Shown here one piece after another: positions 17,358 to 27,106 of a DNA stretch of 64,000 bases. The DNA comes from Arenimonas sp. GTDB lineage: Bacteria; Pseudomonadota; Alphaproteobacteria; Rhizobiales; Rhizobiaceae. Made by a program: the position numbers and the translations under genes. How positions within the stretch are numbered: position 1 is the first letter of the stretch; the number at the start of each line of letters is the position of its first letter. The notes under the pieces are model-generated. The model saw only the letters and a list, made by a program, of their open reading frames with translations, did not search any database and was not told the DNA's origin. Where the stretch lies: NCBI GenBank assembly GCA_019459145.1, contig JAIBEK010000020.1, forward strand, positions 124,001 through 188,000, written 5' to 3'.

Positions 17358-18458
17358 ATGCTGACACGGCGCGGGATACTGACAGGTGGGGCGGCGATCC
17401 TTTCCGCCGGCGGGGTGGGAACAGTCCTGTCAATGCGACTGGCGAGTAGCCACTACACCGCCTATGCCACGCAATTGCGGGAACCACTGAAACCGCAGGC
17501 GGCGTCCCGCGATCTCATCCGCTACGCCACCCTTGCCGCCAACGGGCACAATACCCAACCCTGGCTGTTTCGCGAAAATGCGCAAGCCATCGCAGTTCTG
17601 CCGGACTTCTCGCGGCGCACGCCGGTGGTCGATCCCGACGACCATCACCTCTATGTCAGCCTTGGCTGCGCGATGGAGAATCTTAAGATCGCCGCAAGAG
17701 CGACGGGGCGATCCGGCGAGGTGGTGGTCGAGGGGGAGGGCGGCGCGACCTTCATCTTCTCGCCGCAACCGCGCACGGCCGATCCGCTAACGGCCGAGCT
17801 CTTTCGGGCCATTCCCGTGCGCCAGTCGACCCGCAGTCTCTATGACGGAACAACTGTGTCCACCGCGGATATTCAGAGATTGTCGACCGGCGTAACGGTC
17901 GAGGATGTCGACATCGTCCTCCTCACCGAGCGGCCGGCCATCGATCGCGTGCGTGACCTCGTCATTGCCGGCAACGACGTTCAGATGGCCGACCCCGCCT
18001 TCCTGCGGGAGTTGAAGGACTGGTTGCGCTTCAGTCCATCGGCGGCGATGGAGACAGGAGACGGGCTCTATGCGCCGGCCAGCGGCAACCCGCCCTTGCC
18101 CGAATGGCTGGGGCCGATCGCCTTCGACCTGGCGTTCAAGCCAGCAAGCGAAGCCGACAAATACGCGCGCCATATGGATAGTTCGGCGGGCGTCGCGGTT
18201 TTCGCGGCGAGGGACGAAGGGCCGGCGGGCTGGATCGCCGTCGGGCGTGCGTGCCAGCGGTTCTGCCTGATCGCCACCGCGCTGGGGATAAAGACCGCCT
18301 TCGTCAATCAGCCCGTCGAAGTGCCGGAACTGCGAGATGACATGGCCGCATTGGCGGGCCTTGGATCGCGAAGGACGGATATTGTCCTGCGGTTCGGCCA
18401 TGCGCCGGAAATGCCCTATTCGCCGCGCCGACCGGTGGATGCCGTCGTCGAGGTGTGA
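17358..18458 (+). CDS. Acg-family FMN-binding nitroreductase-like oxidoreductase
   Basis: A 366-residue protein of the Acg/nitroreductase-like group. Two half-domains of the FMN-binding fold are seen: the first carries ATLAANGHNTQPWLF (near residues 56-70) and DDHHLYVSLGCAMENL, the second AGWIAVGRACQRFCLIATALG. The N-terminus has a twin-arginine motif followed by a hydrophobic stretch (TRRGILTGGAAILSAGGVGTVL), suggesting Tat export of a folded flavoprotein or a membrane anchor. Acg-type proteins may sequester FMN rather than reduce substrates. It is divergent from the toxin-antitoxin operon and has no operon partner. Confidence 0.8.
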   Translation: MLTRRGILTGGAAILSAGGVGTVLSMRLASSHYTAYATQLREPLKPQAASRDLIRYATLAANGHNTQPWLFRENAQAIAVLPDFSRRTPVVDPDDHHLYVSLGCAMENLKIAARATGRSGEVVVEGEGGATFIFSPQPRTADPLTAELFRAIPVRQSTRSLYDGTTVSTADIQRLSTGVTVEDVDIVLLTERPAIDRVRDLVIAGNDVQMADPAFLRELKDWLRFSPSAAMETGDGLYAPASGNPPLPEWLGPIAFDLAFKPASEADKYARHMDSSAGVAVFAARDEGPAGWIAVGRACQRFCLIATALGIKTAFVNQPVEVPELRDDMAALAGLGSRRTDIVLRFGHAPEMPYSPRRPVDAVVEV

Positions 18459-18494
18459 CGGTTTGGTGCAACTTGGCCGGCGCGGATCATCGCC

Positions 18495-19280
18495 TCATTC
18501 CTGGTCCGCGTCGCCGTCGCCATCGCCATTGTCAGGCTGGTATCTTTCCCATCCCTGGTTGGTCAAATGCTCCTGCGGCTGGAAGCGTGTCTTGTAGTCC
18601 ATCTTGTGCGAGCCCTTGACCCAGTAGCCGAGATAGACATGCGGCAGGCCGAGCGCCTTGGCGCGCTTGACGTGGTCGAGCACCATCATCGTTCCGAGCG
18701 AACGCTTGACCAAGGCCGGATTGAAGAAGGAGTAGACCATGGACAGGCCGTCGCTCATCAGGTCGGACAGCGCCACGGCAACCAGTTCACCTTTCGGCTG
18801 CAGGCTGAGGCCGTCGCCGGGGCTGCGAAGCCTGTACTCGATCAACCGCGTCTGGACATGGGTGTCTTCGACCATGATGGCATAATCGAGCGCCGACATG
18901 TCCGACATGCCCCCTTGTTGGTGACGGTGATCGAGGTAGGTGCGGAACAGCGAAAACTGCTCGGTCGAGGGCTGAGCTGGAAAAACTGTCGAGACGATGT
19001 CGCGATTTTCCGACTGAACGCGCCGCAGCGAGCGCGAGGGTTCGAACTCGTCCACCAGCACGCGGACCGAAACGCAGGCACGACACCCCTCGCAAGCCGG
19101 GCGGTAGGCGATGTTCTGCGATCGGCGGAACCCTCCCTGCGTCAGCAGGTCGTTCATTTCGGTGGCGCGCGGCCCGACCAGGTGGGTGAAGACTTTGCGC
19201 TCCATCTCGCCCGGCAGGTAAGGACACGGCGCCGGCGCCGTGAGGTAGAATTGCGGGGAATGGGAAGCCTGTGTGTTCAT
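18495..19280 (-). CDS. bpt: Aspartate/glutamate leucyltransferase (arginyltransferase family)
   Basis: A 261-residue aminoacyl-tRNA-protein transferase that adds leucine to N-terminal Asp or Glu, marking proteins for ClpS/ClpAP (N-degron pathway). The N-terminal Cys motif [16 protein letters not shown] and the paired-cysteine segment [12 protein letters not shown] are typical, as is the C-terminal GNAT-like domain with [18 protein letters not shown]. The start at 19280 (MNTQ) is preferred to an in-frame upstream ATG at 19331. It lies downstream of an RDD gene and hemB on the same strand. The acid-rich tail ([11 protein letters not shown]) is variable among homologues. Confidence 0.92.
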   Translation of the reverse strand: MNTQASHSPQFYLTAPAPCPYLPGEMERKVFTHLVGPRATEMNDLLTQGGFRRSQNIAYRPACEGCRACVSVRVLVDEFEPSRSLRRVQSENRDIVSTVFPAQPSTEQFSLFRTYLDHRHQQGGMSDMSALDYAIMVEDTHVQTRLIEYRLRSPGDGLSLQPKGELVAVALSDLMSDGLSMVYSFFNPALVKRSLGTMMVLDHVKRAKALGLPHVYLGYWVKGSHKMDYKTRFQPQEHLTNQGWERYQPDNGDGDGDADQE

Positions 19281-19425
19281 CGTCCGCCGGTCGGAAGCCT
19301 TCACCATCGAATATATAGCAGCATGGCGCAAGATTGGAAAACGTCAACCGTCTGTCACGAACGATGACGCCGGCGGGCATCGCCCGCTGTCGGCCCATTT
19401 GCGGACAGCGCGGCCGGCGGCCTGA

Positions 19426-19884
19426 TCAGGCCGTCCGCATGGTCGCGGTGCCGAGCAGGAGATCGTGCACCAGGCGCGACCGCTCGGTAAACAGGCCGGC
19501 GAGCAGGATGAGCGGCGTCAGCACCGAATTGAGGATCCAGAACAGAGCCAGGTGGGCGATCGCCAGGACAAAGTCGATCCGTCGGCCATCGAGCCGCACC
19601 ATGGCAATGCCCATGGCCTTCATGCCGGGGGTCGCCTGCGATGGCCCAGCGAGCGACATGCCGAAATAGAGGCCCGCAACGATGAAGAACAGGATCGGGT
19701 AGAGCAGGAAGCCGAGGCCGAGCGTCAGCACGCCGACGAAGAAGACGAGGACGGCGGCAGGAATCCACAGCGCGGCGACGATCAGGTAGTCGATGAGGAA
19801 GGCGAAGACGCGGCGCGACAGCACGCCACTATAGGCGCGCCAGTCGTCCGGTGCAGCATAGATCGGATTCGGATCGAGGGTCAT
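19426..19884 (-). CDS. RDD-family membrane protein
   Basis: A 152-residue inner-membrane protein of the RDD family with about three hydrophobic helices (AFLIDYLIVAALWIPAAVLVFF and following segments). The family arginine-aspartate pair is represented by FLIDYLI near residue 31, and GMKAMGIAMVRLDG is the conserved post-helix segment. GGGAG precedes the ATG by 7 nt. It lies between hemB and bpt on the same strand. RDD proteins are of unknown or transport-related function. Confidence 0.85.
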   Translation of the reverse strand: MTLDPNPIYAAPDDWRAYSGVLSRRVFAFLIDYLIVAALWIPAAVLVFFVGVLTLGLGFLLYPILFFIVAGLYFGMSLAGPSQATPGMKAMGIAMVRLDGRRIDFVLAIAHLALFWILNSVLTPLILLAGLFTERSRLVHDLLLGTATMRTA

Positions 19885-19959
19885 CGTCGGCTCCCGCTGG
19901 TGTTTTGAGCTATGGATATGGGGAGATAACGAGGAAATACAATCCGGGAGGCGTGATGC

Positions 19960-20976
19960 TCAGCCCTTCCTGGCCAGATATTTCGCCACGTCGACGGCGA
20001 AATAGGTCAGGATGCCGTCGCATCCGGCGCGCTTGAAGCACAGCAGGGTCTCCAGCATGGCGCGTTCGCCATCGATCCAGCCATTGGCGGCGGCGGCCTT
20101 GATCTGCGCATATTCGCCCGACACCTGATAGGCGAAGACCGGCAGGCCGAAGGCCTCCTTCATCCGCCAACAGATGTCGAGATAGGGCAGGCCGGGCTTG
20201 ACCATCAGCATGTCGGCGCCTTCCTCGACGTCGAGTGCCGCGTCGCGCAGTGCCTCCGTGCCGTTGGCAGGGTCGATATAGTAGCTTTTCTTGTCGCCCT
20301 TCAGCAGCCCGCCGGTCGAGATCGCCTCGCGATAGGGGCCGTAATGGCAGGAGGCGAACTTGGTGGCGTAGGACATGATGCCGACCGACTGGTGGCCGGC
20401 GGCGTCGAGCCCGCGGCGGATAGCGCCGATGCGACCGTCCATCATGTCGGACGGGGCGATGATGTCGGAACCGGCATCGGCCTGCAACACGGCGGCGCGG
20501 ACGATCTGGTCGACAGTCTCGTCATTGGCGATCTCGTTGCCGCGCAGGATGCCGTCATGGCCGTGGCTGGTGAACGGATCGAGCGCCACGTCGGTGATGA
20601 CGCCGATATTCGGCACGGCCTTCTTGATCGCGGCGGTCGCGCGGTTGATCAGGCTGTTGGCTTCGAGGATCTGCGAGCCGGTCTCGTCGCGCAGGTTCAT
20701 CTCGACATTGGGAAAGGTGGCCAGGGCCGGAATGCCGAGGTCAGCCGCTTCTTTCGCGGCTTCGACGGCCTTGTCGATCGTCATGCGGTTGACGCCGGGC
20801 ATGGCGGCGATCGGCTCGATGATGCCTTCTCCGGGGATGATGAAGATCGGCCAGATCAGGTCGTCGACGGTCAGCCGGTTTTCCTGGACGAGACGGCGGG
20901 TCCAGTCGGCCTTGCGGTTGCGGCGCATCCGGCGGTGACCGGTGATGTCGTCGACCAGATGTGTCTTGTCCTGCAT
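19960..20976 (-). CDS. hemB: Delta-aminolevulinic acid dehydratase (porphobilinogen synthase)
   Basis: A 338-residue cytosolic enzyme that condenses two 5-aminolevulinate molecules to porphobilinogen in haem synthesis. The two active-site lysines are visible (Lys206 in SYATKFASCHYGP; Schiff-base Lys260 in MLMVKPGLPYLD). The metal segment reads DVALDPFTSHGHDG (residues 129-142): positions that are cysteines in zinc enzymes are Ala131, Asp133 and Asp141, so this is the magnesium/potassium-type enzyme known in rhizobia. GAGGA precedes the ATG. RDD and bpt genes follow on the same strand. Confidence 0.96.
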   Translation of the reverse strand: MQDKTHLVDDITGHRRMRRNRKADWTRRLVQENRLTVDDLIWPIFIIPGEGIIEPIAAMPGVNRMTIDKAVEAAKEAADLGIPALATFPNVEMNLRDETGSQILEANSLINRATAAIKKAVPNIGVITDVALDPFTSHGHDGILRGNEIANDETVDQIVRAAVLQADAGSDIIAPSDMMDGRIGAIRRGLDAAGHQSVGIMSYATKFASCHYGPYREAISTGGLLKGDKKSYYIDPANGTEALRDAALDVEEGADMLMVKPGLPYLDICWRMKEAFGLPVFAYQVSGEYAQIKAAAANGWIDGERAMLETLLCFKRAGCDGILTYFAVDVAKYLARKG

Positions 20977-21108
20977 GGCGAAGTCCTCGTCCTTGTCTCG
21001 TCGTTAGCCGCTGGATAGCACTTAAGGCAGGGATTGCCAAAGCGGAAGACGACGCTTGGTCGCGGCGACGGCTGGCGGCGAGCGGTGCCTTCGGCATATC
21101 CTCGCGCC

Positions 21109-21546
21109 ATGGAACCTGATTCTCACAACGCACCCAAGCGCAGCCTGACCGAAGTCCTTTTCGTGGTCTTCCTGCGCATGGTCGCGGTCGCCTGCCTGTG
21201 GTTCGCACTGCAATACTGGGCCATGCTGGTCGGCTATTCGCTCGGCGGCCGGGCGCGCTTCGACCTGCTCGACCTGCCCTGGAAGGTCGCGGGTAGCAGC
21301 CTTGCCGTCATCTTCCCGGTGGCAGCGCTCGGGCTGTGGATGGCGGTCTCCTGGGGGCCGGTTATCTGGGCGCTCGGGGCAGGGGCGCAGATCCTGATGT
21401 ATTGGCTGTGGTCCGACATATTCGGCTACAACCGGCTGGCCATCACCATGCACGTGCTTGTCGCCAGCGTCTATCTGGTGTTCCGCCTGGCGCTCTGGCT
21501 CGAAATGCGCCACAAGGGCGAGGAGATAAGGGTTGATTTACCCTGA
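21109..21546 (+). CDS. DUF6163-family membrane protein
   Basis: A 145-residue protein with four predicted transmembrane helices (FVVFLRMVAVACLWFALQYW, VAGSSLAVIFPVAALGLWMAV, WGPVIWALGAGAQILMYWLW, and LAITMHVLVASVYLVFRLALW). It matches the DUF6163 proteins that sit next to ldtR in rhizobia. The ATG at 21109 gives the family start (MEP...); the frame is open further upstream without a start signal. Its function is unknown, but the conserved linkage to the cell-wall regulator ldtR hints at an envelope role. Confidence 0.8.
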   Translation: MEPDSHNAPKRSLTEVLFVVFLRMVAVACLWFALQYWAMLVGYSLGGRARFDLLDLPWKVAGSSLAVIFPVAALGLWMAVSWGPVIWALGAGAQILMYWLWSDIFGYNRLAITMHVLVASVYLVFRLALWLEMRHKGEEIRVDLP

Positions 21547-21675
21547 TACCACGAGGCCATTCGGTAAGCCTCTGTTAAGCCTGCGTTTTAAATAGAATTT
21601 TATGCGCATTGGATATGGTCCTCACCAAGGCGGGAGAAAACAATAGCCGCCACCCAAACAGTGAGGCAGACCGAC

Positions 21676-22185
21676 ATGAACACCAAGATGAAGCCGCAGC
21701 CGGCCACGCTCGATCCCCAGGAAGACGCGATCCGGAATCTCTATCTCGAATCCCTGCACCTGGTGGAGCGTCTCCACCGCCGTCTTCTCGACGTCATCAA
21801 GGACGAGTTCGAACGCCAGGGTCGCAACGACGTCAACGCCGTCCAGGCCCTCCTGCTCTTCAACATCGGCAATTCGGAACTGACCGCCGGTGAACTGCGC
21901 TCGCGCGGCTACTATCTCGGCTCGAACGTCTCCTACAACGTCAAGAAGCTCGTCGACCTGGGCTTCATCAACCACCAGCGTTCGCGCATCGATCGTCGCT
22001 CGGTCCGCATCAGCCTGACCGAAAGCGGCCAGGAAGTGGCCGAGACCGTCGCCAAGCTCTACGAGCGCCACATCGGCTCGATCCAGAAGGTTGGCGGCAT
22101 CGGCTCCGACGAGTTCACCCAGATGAACAAGCTTCTGCAGCGGCTCGACCGCTTCTGGAACGACAGCATCATGTACCGTCTCTGA
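21676..22185 (+). CDS. ldtR: MarR-family transcriptional regulator LdtR
   Basis: A 169-residue winged-helix regulator. The HTH/wing region (ELTAGELRSRGYYLGSNVSYNVKKLVDLGFI and RSRIDRRSVRISLTE) is strongly like LdtR of Rhizobiales and Liberibacter, which activates an L,D-transpeptidase gene and osmotic-stress genes. An N-terminal helical dimer region precedes it. The ATG at 21676 has GAGG about 9 nt upstream and is preferred over GTG at 21661. The next gene downstream encodes an L,D-transpeptidase, which supports the assignment. Confidence 0.88.
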   Translation: MNTKMKPQPATLDPQEDAIRNLYLESLHLVERLHRRLLDVIKDEFERQGRNDVNAVQALLLFNIGNSELTAGELRSRGYYLGSNVSYNVKKLVDLGFINHQRSRIDRRSVRISLTESGQEVAETVAKLYERHIGSIQKVGGIGSDEFTQMNKLLQRLDRFWNDSIMYRL

Positions 22186-22565
22186 TCCACAAGAGACCAG
22201 TTTCTGCTGTATTTCCTCCAGTCATGCGGCAGCACGAGACGGCGCCAGGCGGCAGCGATGCCCGCCATGGCGCCTGCTCGCGTTTTCAGGTAAGTCCAAG
22301 GGCGCGGACGCGCTCGAGTTTTGCCGCGACCATGGCGGAAGGGCTCGTCCCAAGCCGGAACGATGACGTGTTCGTGAAACGCAGCCGGTTCGCCGAGCCA
22401 CGAATTGGCCATATTGATATGGGACCGGCCTTGCATGCAAAAGCTGCAATCCGTCGTGGCTGAAAGTCGCCGTTTGTCGCGGTGACGGACGTTCATCGTC
22501 CATTTGTTAACCATGCCGCCGTTAGGGATGGTGCGGATCGCTCAATTTGGGAAACGGTAGAAAAC
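22186..22565 (+). other. 380-base intergenic region upstream of ldtP
   Basis: No credible gene: open frames here are short, arginine-rich and lack ribosome-binding sites. It holds a 6-2-6 inverted repeat CCATAT-TG-ATATGG (22409-22422) and a perfect 10-bp palindrome TTGCATGCAA (22431-22440), 125-157 nt before ldtP. Either could be a regulator site, LdtR being the obvious candidate. A small RNA cannot be excluded. Confidence 0.4.
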
Positions 22566-23894
22566 ATGTCGAATAAGTCTGGAATCGTAGCCCTGTCGCG
22601 CCGTGCCTTGCTCACCGGCGCCGCAGCAGCCGGTGCCGCCGCCATTGCCGGCCAGGCAGCCGCCCAGACGGCCATCGATGAACTGATCACGGCGCCGCGG
22701 CGCGGCAACTGGGACGATCAGTTCGACGCCAAGGCATCGCGCACCGCAGCCGCGGTCACGTCCAACACGCCGATGCTGAGCGCCAATAATTTCATCTACA
22801 TGCAGCAGGCGATCACCGAATATCAGACGATCGTGGCCAACGGCGGCTGGCCGCAGGTCAATCCGTCGGTCAAGCTGAAGATCGGCGCGATCGACCCATC
22901 GGTGCAGCAGTTGCGCCAGCGCCTGATGATATCCGGCGACCTGCCGCGCTCGGCCGGCATGTCCAACTCCTTCGATTCCTACGTCGACGGCGCCGTCAAG
23001 CGGTTCCAGGCCCGCCACGGACTGCCGCAGGACGGCGTGCTCGGTGAGTTCACGCTGAAGGCGCTCAATGTTCCTGCCGATACACGGTTGATGCAGCTCA
23101 ACGTCAACCAGCAGCGCCTGCAGGAGATGATGAACAAGCAGTTCGAGCGCCGTTATGTCGTCGTCAACATTCCGGCGGCTTACGTCGAGGCTGTCGAGGA
23201 CGACAGGGTTGCGCTGCGCAACACGGCGATCGTCGGCTCGATTACCCGTCCTTCGCCGACGCTCGATTCGAAGATCCACGAAGTCATCCTGAACCCCTAC
23301 TGGACCGCCCCGCGCTCGATTGTCCAGAAGGACATCATGCCGCTGATGCGCAAGGATCCGACCTATCTTTCCCGCAACGCCATCCGCCTGATCGACGGAA
23401 ATGGCAACGAGGTCGCGCCGGAAACCATCGACTGGAATGCGGAAAAGGCGCCGGATCTGATGTTCCGTCAGGACCCCGGCAAGATCAACGCCATGTCGTC
23501 GACCAAGTTGAACTTCCACAACACCCATGCCGTCTACATGCACGACACACCGCAGCAGGGCCTGTTCAACAAGCTCATGCGCTTCGAGTCGTCGGGCTGC
23601 GTGCGCGTTCAGAACGTCCGCGACCTTGTGGTCTGGCTGCTGAAGAATACACCCGGTTGGAGCCGCCAGGAGATCGAGCGCGTGATCGCCACGCGCGTCA
23701 ATACGCCGATCGCGCTGACGGATGAAGTCGGGGTGCACTGGGTTTACATCAGCGCCTGGTCTTCCAAGGACAATATCGTGCAGTTCCGCGACGACATCTA
23801 TGCCATTGACGGCAATGCGCAGCTCGCCCTTCAGGCCAATATCGGCGTGGAAACCTCGGCCGGCTCCGTCGAGGACGACATCCTGCCGCAGTAA
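22566..23894 (+). CDS. ldtP: Periplasmic L,D-transpeptidase (YkuD) with peptidoglycan-binding domain
   Basis: A 442-residue cell-wall cross-linking enzyme. The N-terminus has a twin-arginine signal (SRRALLTGAAAAGAAAIAG). A peptidoglycan-binding segment (AVKRFQARHGLPQDGVLGEFTLKAL, about 143-167) precedes the YkuD catalytic domain, whose His326 (VYMHDTP) and Cys345 (ESSGCVRVQN) form the active site. L,D-transpeptidases make 3-3 cross-links, which are abundant in Rhizobiaceae. It lies downstream of ldtR on the same strand, 380 nt away, and is the expected LdtR target. The start MSNKSG is chosen because the frame's earlier ATG falls in the regulatory region. Confidence 0.9.
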   Translation: MSNKSGIVALSRRALLTGAAAAGAAAIAGQAAAQTAIDELITAPRRGNWDDQFDAKASRTAAAVTSNTPMLSANNFIYMQQAITEYQTIVANGGWPQVNPSVKLKIGAIDPSVQQLRQRLMISGDLPRSAGMSNSFDSYVDGAVKRFQARHGLPQDGVLGEFTLKALNVPADTRLMQLNVNQQRLQEMMNKQFERRYVVVNIPAAYVEAVEDDRVALRNTAIVGSITRPSPTLDSKIHEVILNPYWTAPRSIVQKDIMPLMRKDPTYLSRNAIRLIDGNGNEVAPETIDWNAEKAPDLMFRQDPGKINAMSSTKLNFHNTHAVYMHDTPQQGLFNKLMRFESSGCVRVQNVRDLVVWLLKNTPGWSRQEIERVIATRVNTPIALTDEVGVHWVYISAWSSKDNIVQFRDDIYAIDGNAQLALQANIGVETSAGSVEDDILPQ

Positions 23895-23936
23895 TCGCTG
23901 CCCGCGTCCCGTCGGTCAGGTTTGAGCGGAATGAAG

Positions 23937-23963
23937 AGGCGGCGGTCCTGCGGATCGTCGCCT
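23937..23963 (+). terminator. ldtP terminator
   Basis: A 12-bp stem with two G-U pairs (AGGCGGCGGTCC with GGATCGTCGCCT) and TGC loop is followed by TTGTGCTGTG, 43 nt after the ldtP stop. Confidence 0.55.
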
Positions 23964-24126
23964 TTGTGCTGTGTTAGGCGGCGCGGTGTTCGTCTCTAGC
24001 GGGCGTGCCGAGACGCGGCGTTCTATGCGGTAGCGCTGTTTGAAGTGCAAATGTCGCGTCCCGTATTGCCCTTGCCGGAGCGGAGCGCTAAGACCCCTTG
24101 GCATCAACCGTCAGGAGCCCGCAGTC

Positions 24127-25416
<1,290 letters not shown>

Positions 25417-25425
25417 GGAAAGCGC

Positions 25426-25902
25426 ATGCGCTGCCCGTTCTGCGGTTCGGAAGATACCCAGGTCAAGGATTCGCGTCCGGCGGAGGATAATACCTCCATC
25501 CGCCGGCGGCGGATCTGCCCCGACTGTGGCGGACGTTTCACCACTTTCGAGCGGGTGCAACTGCGTGAACTGATGGTCGTCAAGAAGACCGGCCGCAAGG
25601 TTCTGTTCGATCGCAACAAGCTGGTGCGTTCCTTCCAGATCGCGCTCAGGAAACGTCCCGTCGACAATGAGCGCATCGAGCGCGCAGTGTCCGGTATCGT
25701 CCGTCGTCTGGAGAGTTCTGGCGAGACCGAGATTTCCTCGGAAGAGATCGGCCTGCAGGTGCTGGAAGCCCTGAAGAGCCTTGATGATGTCGGCTTCGTC
25801 CGCTACGCCTCGGTCTATCGCGACTTCTCCCATGCCGAGGACTTCGAGAACGTTATCGCCGAGATCAACGCCAAGATCTCGCGCGACAGCGGCGCGGAGT
25901 GA
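25426..25902 (+). CDS. nrdR: Transcriptional repressor NrdR
   Basis: A 158-residue repressor of ribonucleotide reductase genes. The N-terminal zinc ribbon ([15 protein letters not shown] and [12 protein letters not shown]) is followed by an ATP-cone domain ([16 protein letters not shown] to about residue 140) that senses dATP/ATP. It starts 9 nt after glyA, and its stop is 3 nt before the ribD ATG, so the three are one operon. No NrdR box was noted in this window. Confidence 0.96.
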   Translation: MRCPFCGSEDTQVKDSRPAEDNTSIRRRRICPDCGGRFTTFERVQLRELMVVKKTGRKVLFDRNKLVRSFQIALRKRPVDNERIERAVSGIVRRLESSGETEISSEEIGLQVLEALKSLDDVGFVRYASVYRDFSHAEDFENVIAEINAKISRDSGAE

Positions 25903-25905
25903 CCC

Positions 25906-27024
25906 ATGTCCGGAGCGGCGGATGATGCACGCTTCATGGCTGAGGCGATCGAGCTCTCCTTGCGCCATCTCGGCCAAACCTCGACCAATCCCTCCGTCGG
26001 CTGCCTGATCGTCAAGGACGGCGAAATCGTCGGCCGGGGCGTCACCGCCAAGGGCGGCAGGCCGCATGCCGAAACCGAGGCGCTGGCGGATGCCGGCGAA
26101 AAGGCGAGGGGGGCGACCGCCTATGTCACCCTTGAACCCTGCTCCCACCACGGCCGCACGCCGCCCTGTGCCAATGCGCTGGCGGATGCCGGCATTGCCC
26201 GTGTCGTCGTGGCCGTGACCGATCCTGATCCGCGCGTGTCGGGCCGCGGCTTGCGGATCCTGCAGGATGCCGGGATCACGGTGTCGAGCGGCATTCTGGA
26301 GATTGAGGCGAGGAGGGCGCTTGCGGGTTACCTCATGCGTCAGACGAAGGCGCGTCCCTATGTGATTCTGAAACTTGCCGTTTCGGCGGATGGCATGATC
26401 GGTCGAAAGGGCGACGGGCAGGTGGCGATCACCGGGCCGCTGGCCCGTCACCAGGTCCAGCTTTTGCGGGCGAGGACCGATGCGATCCTTGTCGGCATCG
26501 GCACGGCGCTCGCCGATGATCCGGAGTTGACGGTTCGACTGGAAGGGCTCGAGGATCGCTCGCCGGTTCGCATCGTGCTCGATCGCGATCTCGTCCTGCC
26601 GCTCGATTCGAAGCTCGTGCGGACGGCGCGAACGGTTCCGCTGATTGTCGTCTGCGGCGCTGTGAGTGGTGGCGGCCTTGACGGCGAAAGAAACGGACAG
26701 GCGACCGACGCTCTGGCGGCGCGGCGAGACGCGCTCAAGGCCTGCGGTGTGGAGATTGTCGACGCATCCTCGGTCGATGACTTGCTTTTCGCCCTCGCCA
26801 GCCGCGGGATTTCCTCCCTTATGGTCGAAGGCGGTGCGCGCGTCGCCAGGGATTTCCTCGCCTCCGATCTGGTCGACGAGATCCAGCTATATCAGGGTGT
26901 GACCACGGTGGGTGCCGATGGCATCGCTTCGCCGCTGACGCCACAGACGGTGCCGGCGCGTTTTCGTCTGTGGCGCTCGACCCGCTTTGGGCCGGATCGT
27001 CTGGACGTTTTCGAGCGAGCTTGA
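25906..27024 (+). CDS. ribD: Bifunctional riboflavin biosynthesis deaminase/reductase
   Basis: A 372-residue two-domain enzyme that deaminates and then reduces the pyrimidine intermediate of riboflavin synthesis. The N-terminal deaminase has zinc ligands in GGRPHAETEAL and EPCSHHGRTPPC. The C-terminal dihydrofolate-reductase-like domain begins near ILKLAVSADGMIG and contains the substrate/NADPH motif MVEGGARVARDFL. A GGAG inside nrdR serves as ribosome-binding site. In related rhizobia the riboflavin synthase gene (ribE/ribC) comes next; here a terminator follows at once. Confidence 0.95.
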   Translation: MSGAADDARFMAEAIELSLRHLGQTSTNPSVGCLIVKDGEIVGRGVTAKGGRPHAETEALADAGEKARGATAYVTLEPCSHHGRTPPCANALADAGIARVVVAVTDPDPRVSGRGLRILQDAGITVSSGILEIEARRALAGYLMRQTKARPYVILKLAVSADGMIGRKGDGQVAITGPLARHQVQLLRARTDAILVGIGTALADDPELTVRLEGLEDRSPVRIVLDRDLVLPLDSKLVRTARTVPLIVVCGAVSGGGLDGERNGQATDALAARRDALKACGVEIVDASSVDDLLFALASRGISSLMVEGGARVARDFLASDLVDEIQLYQGVTTVGADGIASPLTPQTVPARFRLWRSTRFGPDRLDVFERA

Positions 27025-27055
27025 CGGCTTCACAAGGTAACGCTCCCAATGAAAG

Positions 27056-27082
27056 AGCCCGGCCGCAGAAGCGGCCGGGCTT
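27056..27082. terminator. Terminator between ribD and membrane-protein gene
   Basis: A perfect 11-bp stem (AGCCCGGCCGC with GCGGCCGGGCT) and AGAA loop, 31 nt after ribD. The following sequence is moderately T-rich. It can also serve the convergent minus-strand gene. Confidence 0.7.
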
Positions 27083-27106
27083 GGTATTTCATTCCTGCAG
27101 ATGCAA

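Noticed and set aside
19373-19387. GCGGGC-ATC-GCCCGC hairpin between bpt and the RDD gene
   Set aside because: Only 6 bp, no T run on either strand; too weak to call a terminator.
22222-22503. Possible small gene in the ldtR-ldtP gap
   Set aside because: Arg/Ser/Pro-rich frame without ribosome-binding site or similarity to anything known.
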